The translations under genes and the position numbers were made by a program. DNA of 64,000 nucleotides from Callorhinus ursinus (taxonomy: Eukaryota; Chordata; Mammalia; Carnivora; Otariidae), in the NCBI RefSeq assembly GCF_003265705.1, contig NW_020313157.1, forward strand, positions 1,991,682 to 2,055,681, given 5' to 3'. The notes beneath the pieces were generated by a model. The model was not told the origin of the DNA, did not search any database, and was given only the letters and a program-made list of their open reading frames with translations. Of the stretch, positions 55,891 through 64,000 are shown in pieces; within the stretch, counting starts at the first letter, position 1, and the number at the start of each line of letters is the position of its first letter.

Positions 55891-56879
55891 AAAAAATTGT
55901 TCTTTTTTTAAAAAACTTTTAAAGAAGTCTCTTGATGCTACATCACAATCATCACTTGGAAGCTACAACTTTTGATTTGCAAGAGGGCATCTGGTTGAGA
56001 CAGGTAAAGCCTCTTGAGACTTAAAAGTCCATAAAAACAAATTGGAAAGGGTTACTTAGGTTGGAAGAGGGTAGAGAAGAAAAGGGGATGAGATGTCACC
56101 TAGAGGGAGGTCAGTGGGCTCTCTGAGGAGATTAGACCTGGCAGAAGGGCATATGGAGAGGACTCTGCATTGAGGGGCAGCCAACTCTGTCCACCAGCCC
56201 CAATGCAAAGGGAATCCAGGTCAATGCCTCTTGTCCATCCATGGCCATTTAAATGGACGTGTCACACATCCCTGTGCTGACAATCACTCCAGCTATTGCT
56301 GTGCTATCTGTTGAGGGCACTCTTCCTGCTTCCTTCTTCTTGCTGCCTGCAGAATGTCCAGCAAAATTGCATTCACCCCATCTTGACACTTTGCACAACC
56401 CCTTCCAACAGGTCCAACAGTGTGGGACATTTATAAGTTCTACCTACCCACCCAAAGCCAGAAGGAGAGTCCCCTATGCCAGAGGAGTGGTCTGTGAGGA
56501 AGAAAAATCCCTCAGAAACCAGACTGGTATAGGACAGGCGCCAAACACACTCCCTCATAGATTGCTGGCTACAGTTTAAGGCCTATGAATATTTTCAATT
56601 CTTTCCACACCCCAGTGACCTCCCATTCCACCCACAGCTTCCCTTTGATTTTAGAACACACATTCAAAATACTGTGAGCAGTGGAAAATACACCACCTCT
56701 ATCCTCAAATGAAAGCTATAGAGGTGAATAAAGTTGAGAAACAGAAATCTGTGCCAAATCAAAGATAGTTCTAAATAAGCAACCAAGTTAAATACATTAG
56801 CCCATGGAGCTCCAATCAGGGGCCACACAGGGAGGCAGAAAAGGGCTCACAGCCCTGCCGTGATTTCAGTGTGATCATT
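55891..56879. other. No gene recognised
   Basis: The 108-codon plus-strand frame at 56253-56579 has no domain. Nothing assigned. Confidence 0.4.
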
Positions 56880-57071
56880 GTTCAGCAGAATCCTGTTACA
56901 GTTTTCCAACCCAAATGGTGTTCTGTGCAGCAATCTTCCCAAAATGCAAATCTGACTTCATCATCCTGCTACTTAAGTGGTTCCCACAGGTCTAGAGGTA
57001 AAGTCCTAAGATCTTGGTATGATACCCAGGACTTCATGCGGCTAGCCCACCTTCCCTCCTCTGTCCCCATG
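56880..57071 (+). mobile_element. L2 fragment, sense, left part
   Basis: 'atctgacttcatcatcctgctacttaag', 'aggtaaagtcctaagatc', 'ggacttcatgcggctagccc' lead into the LTR. The same L2 continues after it. Confidence 0.75.
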
Positions 57072-57502
57072 TGATGGTTAATTTTATGTGTCAACTTGAC
57101 TGAGCTAAGGGATGTCAGATAGCTGGTAAAACATTACTTCTGGGGTATTTGTGAGAATATTTCTGAGAGAGATTAACACTCGAGTCTGTATACTAAGTAA
57201 ATAAGATCACCCTCACCATTGTGGATGAGCATCATTCAATCTGCTAAGGGTCCAAAAAGGCAGAGGAAGGGCAAACGTGTTCTCTTGCTTCCACTGAGAC
57301 ATCCATCTCCTTCTGCTTTGGGTTCTCAGGCCAGTGGGTTTGGACTAGAACCACACCACGCTGGGCCTCTAGCTTACAGATGGCTGGTCATGGGACCTCT
57401 CAGCCTTCATCACTGTGTAAGCCACTCCCTCATAATAAACCTCCTTCTGTATATCTATGTTTCCTATTGGTTCAGTTTCTTGGGAGGACCCTGACTAACA
57501 CA
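57072..57502 (+). mobile_element. ERVL-type solo LTR (MLT2-like) inside an L2
   Basis: 'tgatggttaattttatgtgtcaacttgac' start, 'gagaatatttctgagagagattaac', 'ggtccaaaaaggcagagg', 'cctcataataaacctccttctgtatatc', 'ctattggttcagtttcttgggaggaccctgactaacaca' end. Same family as 35770-36189. TG/CA limits visible. Confidence 0.85.
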
Positions 57503-57955
57503 CCTCACTGATCCATACTATACCCACCAGGACTCCTTTACCTCCTGACATCCCCAATTTCCCTCCCACTGCAGGGCCTCTGCCCTTGTTTTTCCTCTCC
57601 CTAGAATACATTCCTTTAATCATCCCTCCCTACTAAAGAAATGCTTACTCTTCTTTTAGACCACACCTCAAATGTCATTTCCTCAGGGAAACCACCTGAC
57701 CTCCTTACAAGATTGATCCCCACATCACACGCACTGACATCACCATTTACTCAGCCTTCACCACACTTGTCATTCTGGTGAATACCCACTGACCTGTCTA
57801 CTTGATTGACACCTGCCTCTCCTACCTCTGAAGGGTCTGTTTCTGCCTTATTCATAATGGAATTCATTATGGCATTCCCAGTGCCTAGTGCAGGACCCAT
57901 CATGTAGTACATGCACAATAAATATTTACTGGATGAATGAAGGGAGGAAGGAATG
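57503..57955 (+). mobile_element. L2 fragment, sense, right part
   Basis: 'gcagggcctctgcccttg', 'ctccctagaatacattcc', 'cacacctcaaatgtcatttcctcagg', 'gcctagtgcaggacccatcatgtagtacatgcacaataaatatttac'. Complete to the L2 3' end. Confidence 0.88.
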
Positions 57956-58504
57956 GATTTCAAATACAAATTGTAAGTTCAAATTTTTTTAGTTGCAAGG
58001 AAAAGAATTCCCAAATAAAAATAGCTTCAACAATAGGGCTCCTTATCTCCTCTAAGAAGTGTGCAGAGAGAGGCAAGTCCAGACATGTTTCTGTGTCTGC
58101 ATGATGCTATCACCTCCCCAATGTCTGTGCCCCACTAACTGTCCTCAAGCCTGTGGGGAGATGACATGCAACACTCCAGGCCACACTTTTTTACACAGCC
58201 ATGCTCAAAGATAGGAAAGAAGGAAAACATTTCCCAGAAGCCCAAGCAGATACCCACAAGTCACATGTCCACTCTTAAACTAATCACTGTAAACAAAGGG
58301 AAGTGGGAGTTTCCTAAGTGGCTTAAACCAATCATTTACTCATGCTCTCAAGCCAGGCCCCGCTCCCTTGAGCACACTGACACCCACAATAGGAACCAAA
58401 CTGGGCTTCTATTAGCCATGGAAAAGGAGAGAGATGCATTGATTAATTCATTAACTCATTGTTTCACATTTGTTTTCAGCATCTATTATGGCATACTGTA
58501 ATGT
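57956..58504. other. No gene recognised
   Basis: Nothing assigned. Confidence 0.4.
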
Positions 58505-58735
58505 CCAAGGACTCTGGTCAGTATAGCATAGAGGTAAGGAGCCCCAACAGCCCAGTTCAAATCCCAACTCTGCCATTTACTAGCTGTGTGCAAGTGAGGA
58601 AGCTACTCAACCTCTCCCATGCTTCAGTTTCCATATCTGTAACACTGGGATAATAATAGTCCCTAACTCACAGGATGAATTACTGTATTCAAAACAGTCC
58701 CTAGTATATAGAAAGGTCTAGAAATGTCATTCCTA
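58505..58735 (+). mobile_element. MIR SINE, nearly full length
   Basis: 'cagtatagcatagaggtaagg', 'cagttcaaatcccaactctgccatttactagctgtgtgc', 'cagtttccatatctgtaacactgggataataatag', 'ctcacaggatgaatt'. One of the best MIR copies here. Confidence 0.92.
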
Positions 58736-59979
58736 TGATGATAAGTGTAAACGCTCCTATGACCCAGAATGTACTCTTCACCATTCTGAAGACCAAGTGG
58801 AAAAGCTTTCTCTCCCTGGTTTTTGAGGCCTCCACTGCCCCAGATCCTTTAAAATTTAAGCACCTATCACAACAGTCTGGCTCCTCATTTTTCTGGATGT
58901 AACCAGATCTTGACCTGGTAGGTTCCAGAGGGCTAAACCACGTGGTAGCCATGCATGAGCCCCTCTACACCCATCTCCCAGGTACCCAGGACAGCTGTTA
59001 AATGCACAGTAGAGTTCAGAGATTTCAGACCAACTTGGGGCTAATGTCACCTCTCTGGTAACCATCGAGTAAGGGAAAAGAGCTAATGGATGAGAAACGA
59101 GCTCCACAGACAGAGCTCACCAGTCCTCAACCCAGTTATACCCAAATTCAGTTTGCATACAGATAACTTCCTGAGATCTGGCAAGGGGAGGTGAATGGAG
59201 ATTGCAGCTGGACGAGTCTCTCAGTTAAAGGGAAATGTCAAAGTAATAGCTCCAGGACATGAAGGGAGGCATAAAACCTGCCTCCTCCCCTCCATACCCT
59301 TCAGGGGACTCACCATTTGAAGGGACTCTTTCCAACATCCTGCTAATTCAATAAAGTTCTGGACTCCCCAAGGGCTCTCTCCAAGTTCAGTGGTAGATGG
59401 AGTTGCTCTTGGAATAAAAGCTAAAGTAGCAACCCCGTTACTCTTTTACATTTTACTTCTCAGCACGGTACATTACATTGACTCAGCATTCTTGAAACTG
59501 CAAGTCAGGACCCATAAATGCGGCATGAAATCATATGAGAGGAGTAACCAGTAGGGGTTTTTTCTTTTTCCTTTCTTTCTTTTTAAATAAAGTGAATCAA
59601 AATAGAAAACATCAGAGCATATTTCATACATTGCATTATATGCAGTAAGGGATAAATGAAACTTTTTCTTCAGTGCACGTGTGTGTGGGCTGGGACACAC
59701 TGCCAAACTAATTTCTTACAGTGGAATGAGTTCAAAAAGTTGGAGAAATGCTTCTCTGGTATTTTTATTATTATCTTGTTTGTTTGTTTGCTTACTATCT
59801 CTCCTGTTTACCACCACATTGCTCAGGGCTTGAATGTGGTTGGCCTTAATATAGGTATACTGGATGGATGGTTAGGGGGAGGAAGGGGAAGAGGAACAGA
59901 GAGAAGAGGAAATAGACTAAGCCATAGATTTCTCATGATTCTCAAAAGCTGAAATTCAGGCTCTTAAAAAGGCTTTTTT
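58736..59979. other. No gene recognised
   Basis: Nothing assigned. A TTTC-rich stretch lies at 59558-59585 and GTTT repeats at 59777-59790. Confidence 0.4.
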
Positions 59980-59993
59980 AAAACCACATGTGA

Positions 59994-60192
59994 GGGGCGC
60001 CTGGGTGGCTCAGTCGTTAAGTGTTTGCCTTCGGCTCAGGTCATGATCTCAGGATCCTGGGATCGAGCCCCGCATCGGGCTCCCCGCTCAGCGGGAAGCC
60101 TGCTTCGCCCTCTCCCACTCCCTCTGCTTGTGTTCCCTCTCTTGCTGTGTCTCTCTGTGTCCAATAAATAAAAATCTTTAAAAAAATTAAAT
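59994..60192 (+). mobile_element. Young carnivoran tRNA-derived SINE with perfect 14-bp duplication
   Basis: The best-preserved SINE in the window: GGGGCGCCTGGGTGGCTCAG head, an A-box-like tggctcagtcg (60006-60016), a B-box-like ggatcgagccc (60060-60070), intact CpGs in cgcatcgggctccccgctc, CT-rich body, aataaataaaaatcttt and A-tail. Target site aaaaccacatgtga at 59980-59993 and 60193-60206. Probably a recent insertion. Confidence 0.99.
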
Positions 60193-60206
60193 AAAACCAC
60201 ATGTGA

Positions 60207-60984
60207 TTTTGTGGCAGGCTCAGCTCTTACAATAGGAACAGGAAGTAAAATAAGAGACATAACCATTGGAAGCAGGAAGACAAAAAATTACTGGTAGATC
60301 ATAGGACTACACACTTGGAATACCAAATGGAATCAACTGGAAAATTCTTAGAATTAGCAAGGGAGCAAATATTTAGAAAAATGTTTGAAATAGGAGAATA
60401 AAGATATAAACATCAATTATTCCTGGATATGCTGACAAATACCAGCTGGTATGTACAATGGGGGACGAGAATGAGAGAAGGTAGCAGGGTAGTTATCTTC
60501 CATTTGTCTCTCCCGCTTCCTCCCCTCTCTTCATCCATCCTCAAGGCTGATCTGTGTGGACTACATCAGGGACCCCCTGGACTTGTAGCTTCCAGTTGAG
60601 TTTACCCAGTGGAGAACATCAACAGGGAGGGAGGAGAGCTTGCGGGATTTATTCCTCAACTTCCTTCCCTCCCATTCTCCTCTGGTAGGCTGGGTATCTC
60701 AACCGAGTGTCCAGTTCCTATCAAAAAGTCTCTTTCCACACCACACTCCCCTTTCAGGATCTGGTTTTTCTCCTTCTGCTTGCCTCTTCAGCCTAGGTGT
60801 GCTAACTGCCCCCCCTGTTAATAGCCCAGGAAAAGTCTCCAATATGTTGTGGTTTTCCTACAGTCACCTCTCCGATACCTTGCTAAGTCCAGTTATAAAC
60901 TCTCTTTGAATTACCCAATTTGAGTGTGTCTTTTGTTTCCAGCCAGAACAACCTATATTGGGTGTGAGGAATCCATTCCCAATA
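60207..60984. other. No gene recognised
   Basis: Nothing assigned. Confidence 0.4.
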
Positions 60985-61685
60985 GCAATAAAAATTACAA
61001 AAAAGAGGGAGAAAGGGAGAAAAGCAAAATACTAACAACAACAAAAAAAATTAGATGGAACCTACACAAGCTTGCTTGGATTTGAAGACTAAATATGTAA
61101 AAATGTCAGTTCTTCCCAAATTAATTTATAAGTTTAACACAGTCCAATCAAAATTCCAATCGTTTTTAGGGGAGGAGTGACAAAACTATTTTGAAATGCC
61201 CTGGATTAAGAAATAGCCAACAATGCTTAAGAACCACATTGCAAATGAGGACTAATAGCAAGAAAAGATTTCTTATTATAAGGCTGCAGACATTCAAGCA
61301 GGTGTAAGACTTGATGGACAAACAAAGATACAGCATAGACATCCATTAACCACACCAAAGCATAATGAGAAACACTGATCATATGCTAAAGGAGGGATCA
61401 TTAACCAATGGGATAAGGAAAACTATTCATAAACCCAGCTTGTAGACAACTGGTTATTTGGGGGAATATAATCAAGTTAGATCCTCATACAGACATCAAA
61501 ATGAATTCCAAATGTATTTAGGATTTAAAATGTAAAAATTGACCATAAAAACCTGAAGAAAATCTAGATTAACTTTTAGCTGATATTAAGATAGGGAAGG
61601 CTTTTTATACGCACAAGATCAATTGGGGAAAATAATCAAGGAAGAAAATGAGTAAAATGATTACCTAAAAATAAAAAGCATCTCT
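60985..61685 (+). mobile_element. Old L1 ORF2 3' part
   Basis: 'aatgtcagttcttcccaaattaatttataagtttaacacagtccaatcaaaattcc' (in pieces) is the L1 ORF2 landmark; 'gaaatagccaacaatgcttaag', 'catacagacatcaaaatg' and 'gattacctaaaaataaaaagcatctc' follow. Many frame breaks. Confidence 0.8.
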
Positions 61686-62247
61686 ATTTCAATGGATAAA
61701 GAAGATGTGGTATATATACACAATGGAATATTATGCAGCCATCAAAAGGAATGAGATCTTGCCATTTGCAACGATGTGGATGGAACTGGAGAGTGTTATG
61801 CTGAGTGAAATAAGTCAATCAGAGAAAGACATGTATCATATGACCTCACTGATATGAGGAATTCTTAAACCTGGAGTTGGCTGATGGAGTGGTGGGGGTG
61901 GGAGGGATGGGTGGCTGGGTGATAGACATTGGGGAGGGTATGTGCTATGGTGAGCGCTGTGAATTGTGCAAGACTGTTGAATCACAGATCTCTACCTCTG
62001 AAACAAATAATGCAATATATGTTAAGAAAAAAAAAGAAGAAGATAGTAGGAGGGGAAGAATGAAGGGGAGTAAATCGGAGGGGGAGACGAACCATGAGAG
62101 ATGATGGACTCTGAAAAACAAACTGAGGGTTCTAGAGGGGAGGGGCGTGGGGGATGGGTTAGCCTGGTGATGGGTACTAAAGAGGGCACATTCTGCCTGG
62201 AGCACAAACAATGAATCATGGAACATGACATCAAAAACTAATGATGT
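61686..62247 (+). mobile_element. Younger carnivoran L1, end of ORF2 and 3' UTR
   Basis: 'gatgtggtatatatacacaatggaatattatgcagcc', 'gagatcttgccatttgcaacgatgtggatggaactgg', 'atgctgagtgaaataagtcaatcagagaaagac', then the 3' UTR with 'aaactgagggttctagaggggagggg', 'gggttagcctggtgatgggtactaaagagggcac'. It stops inside the 3' UTR at 'actaatgatg', where the next L1 begins; the usual A-tail is missing on this side. Confidence 0.92.
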
Positions 62248-62255
62248 GGGCGGAG

Positions 62256-62266
62256 CAAGATGGCGG
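62256..62266 (+). promoter_or_regulatory. YY1-type motif at the L1 5' end
   Basis: CAAGATGGCGG lies a few bases from the element start, where human L1 also carries a YY1 site that sets the transcription start. Confidence 0.65.
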
Positions 62267-63360
62267 AGGAGTAGGAGACCTGGATTTCGTCTACTCTCAG
62301 GAATTCAGCTGAATAGGGATCAAACCATTCTGAACACCTACGAACTCAACAGGAGATCGAAGAGAAGAATAGCAACAACTCTCTGAACAGAAAAGCGACC
62401 ACTTATTGGAAGGTAGGACGTGCGGAGAAGTGAATCCGAGGGGATAATCGGGAGGATAGATGGCAGGGGAGAGGGCCTCCGTCGGCAGCTTCTGGCAAGT
62501 GCTAGAGCCGCGGAGCACAAAATCGGACCTTTGAGAAGTCGGCTCCGCTGAGGGACGTCGCTCCAGTGGCTAAGCTGGGGGTGGAACCCTCGTGAGACAG
62601 TGTGGTCTCAGGACCCTCAGGGTCACAGAAAGACTGAGGGTGCCTGAGTGCAGCAGAGCTCCCAGAGATTGGAGCAGGGAAGCCGGCTGCAGAGATGGAG
62701 CCAAGGCGCGGGCTCTCAGCTCGGTGTTGCCATAAACTGTGATCGGCGACACAGTTGGGCCACTGCTCCTCCAGCAGGAACCCAACAAGCGGCAGATCCA
62801 GGGAGACTCCCCTTCCTCCCTCAGGAGGAGTGGCGCGGGAGCGCACCGCAGGGATCTGCTGGGTTTGGAGACTCCACACCAAATATCGGGTGCCACAGAT
62901 AGACACGCTCGGTCACAGGCCGGGTGAGCACGGGGTGCGGCCAGAGACCAGGGACACGGGAGTGACTGCTTTTCTCTGGGGGCGCACTGAGGAGCAGGAC
63001 CCCAAGTTTTCGGCTCCTCCGGGAGGACATTGGGAGGCCACCATTTTCACTCTCGTCCTCCAAAGCTGTACGGAAAGCTTGCAGGAAACAAAAGCTCCCG
63101 AGAGCAAACCCGAGCATATTGCTTAGCCCGGACCGACAGGGCAGGGCAATTCCGCCTCTGGCAAAGACATTTGGGAACCACGGCAACAGGCCCCTCCCCC
63201 AGAAGATCAGCACGAACAGCCAGCCAAGACCAAGTTTACCGATCAAGGAGAACGGGAAAACTCCAGCACTAGGGGAATACTGCACATAGAATTCATGGCT
63301 TTTTTACCATGATTCATTAGTTTTTCAAAGTTAATTTTTTAACTGTCTTTTTTTTGAATT

Positions 63361-63850
63361 TTTCTTTTTCCCTTTTTCAACCAACATCTTATCAATCCTT
63401 TTGAAAAAAATTTTTTTTTATTTTTCATTTTTAGAGTCATATTCTATCCCTTCATAGTAGATACCCTTATTTTTGGCATATATATATAAGTTGTTTTCTC
63501 TTTAAAATTTTGAGATACACTTTCTTCTAACAGATCAAAATATACCCTAAATCACTAGTGTATGGCTTTGTTCTAGTCTCCTGCCTGATCACATTCTCTC
63601 CCTTTTTCTTTTTTTTTTTAAATCTTCTTCCTTCTTTTTTCAAACAACTTATCTTATCACTTCCTTTTATAAAATCTTTTATACTTTTCATCTTTACAGT
63701 CATCTTCCATCCCTTCATTGTATCAACCCTTATTTTGTACATATATAAGTCTTTCTTTCTTTAAAATTTTAGGAGGCACTGTCTTCTAACAGACCAAAAT
63801 ATACCCAAAATCTAGTGTGTGGCACTGATCTATGCACTACCTGATCATAT
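63361..63850 (+). repeat. Diverged tandem units of about 260 bp in the L1 leader
   Basis: Unit 1 holds 'agtcatattctatcccttcat' (from 63435), 'ctttaaaattttgagatac' and 'cttctaacagatcaaaatatacc' (from 63524). Unit 2 holds 'agtcatcttccatcccttcat' (from 63698), 'ctttaaaattttaggaggc' and 'cttctaacagaccaaaatatacc' (from 63783). Spacing between equivalent words is 259-263 bp. Confidence 0.85.
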
Positions 63851-64000
63851 TTGATCATATTCTGTTTGTTTTGTTCTGTTTTTGTTTGTTTTTATCTTTT
63901 TCTTTTTATTCTCTCTCTTTTTTCTTTCTTTCCCTTTCTTTTCCCCTGGTTTCAGGTCTTTTCTGATTTCTTTAGAGTATATTTGCTGGGGATGTTGTTA

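Larger units (their letters stand above)
62248..64000 (+). mobile_element. Full 5' end of a carnivoran L1 (5' UTR/promoter), continues beyond window
   Basis: Starts with gggcggagcaagatggcgg, then a GC-rich, CpG-bearing leader to about 63250, and a long T-rich part (63300-64000) with two diverged copies of a roughly 260-bp unit. This fits the untranslated leader of an active-type carnivoran L1. ORF1 is not reached. Open frames in the leader (up to 154 codons, minus strand 62821-63285) are not known proteins. Confidence 0.9.

Noticed and set aside
60006..60070. A- and B-box-like sites as a tRNA gene
   Set aside because: They belong to the tRNA-derived head of a SINE; the cloverleaf arms do not pair as a functional tRNA.
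62502..62906. 134-codon minus-strand frame and overlapping plus-strand frames of 84-123 codons
   Set aside because: They lie in the GC-rich L1 5' leader, where several frames are open at once. No known L1 protein is encoded there and no domain is visible.

Overview
This is 64 kb of mammalian nuclear DNA that looks like non-coding intergenic or intronic sequence. Several copies of a tRNA-derived SINE share the head GGGCGCCTGGGTGGCTCAG, the body CGAGCCCCGCATCGGGCTCC and an AATAAA/poly-A tail. That form fits caniform carnivorans of the arctoid group (bears, mustelids, seals and relatives) better than dog or cat, whose consensus bodies differ. A carnivoran L1 5' leader at the right end agrees. 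The species cannot be fixed from this window.

No spliced protein-coding gene, tRNA, rRNA or snRNA could be recognised. The only gene-derived sequences are two processed retrocopies in one small cluster at 44.6-46.3 kb, both on the minus strand. One is a broken copy of PFDN4 (prefoldin subunit 4). The other is a copy of UBE2L3 (UbcH7, a ubiquitin-conjugating E2) with a complete 154-codon frame. Each has target-site duplications and a poly-A tail. Both were inserted into the same old, plus-strand L1 3' region, about 225 bp apart.

The rest is layered transposon debris with patches of unique sequence. From 0 to 12 kb there are an L1M end, L2 pieces, SINEs and an MST-like LTR that splits an L2 and carries a fresh 61-bp tandem duplication. 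From 12 to 14 kb there is an MLT1-type LTR with adjoining internal sequence that holds two perfect hairpins. From 14 to 35 kb lie L2, MIR, L1M and SINE copies and several unique AT-rich blocks that look like candidate conserved non-coding elements. From 35 to 44 kb there are an ERVL-type LTR, MIRs, and a Tigger-like DNA transposon that received two SINEs. From 47 to 60 kb there are further MaLR and ERVL LTRs, L2 and MIR copies and SINEs. From 61 to 64 kb an old L1 ORF2 piece is followed by a younger L1 3' end. That end is interrupted by the 5' end of a new L1 in the same orientation, which runs off the window.

Repeat families were assigned by recognising consensus-like stretches by eye. Boundaries of old repeats (MIR, L2, L1M, MaLR) are good to tens of bases. 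SINE and retrocopy boundaries backed by target-site duplications are good to a few bases.
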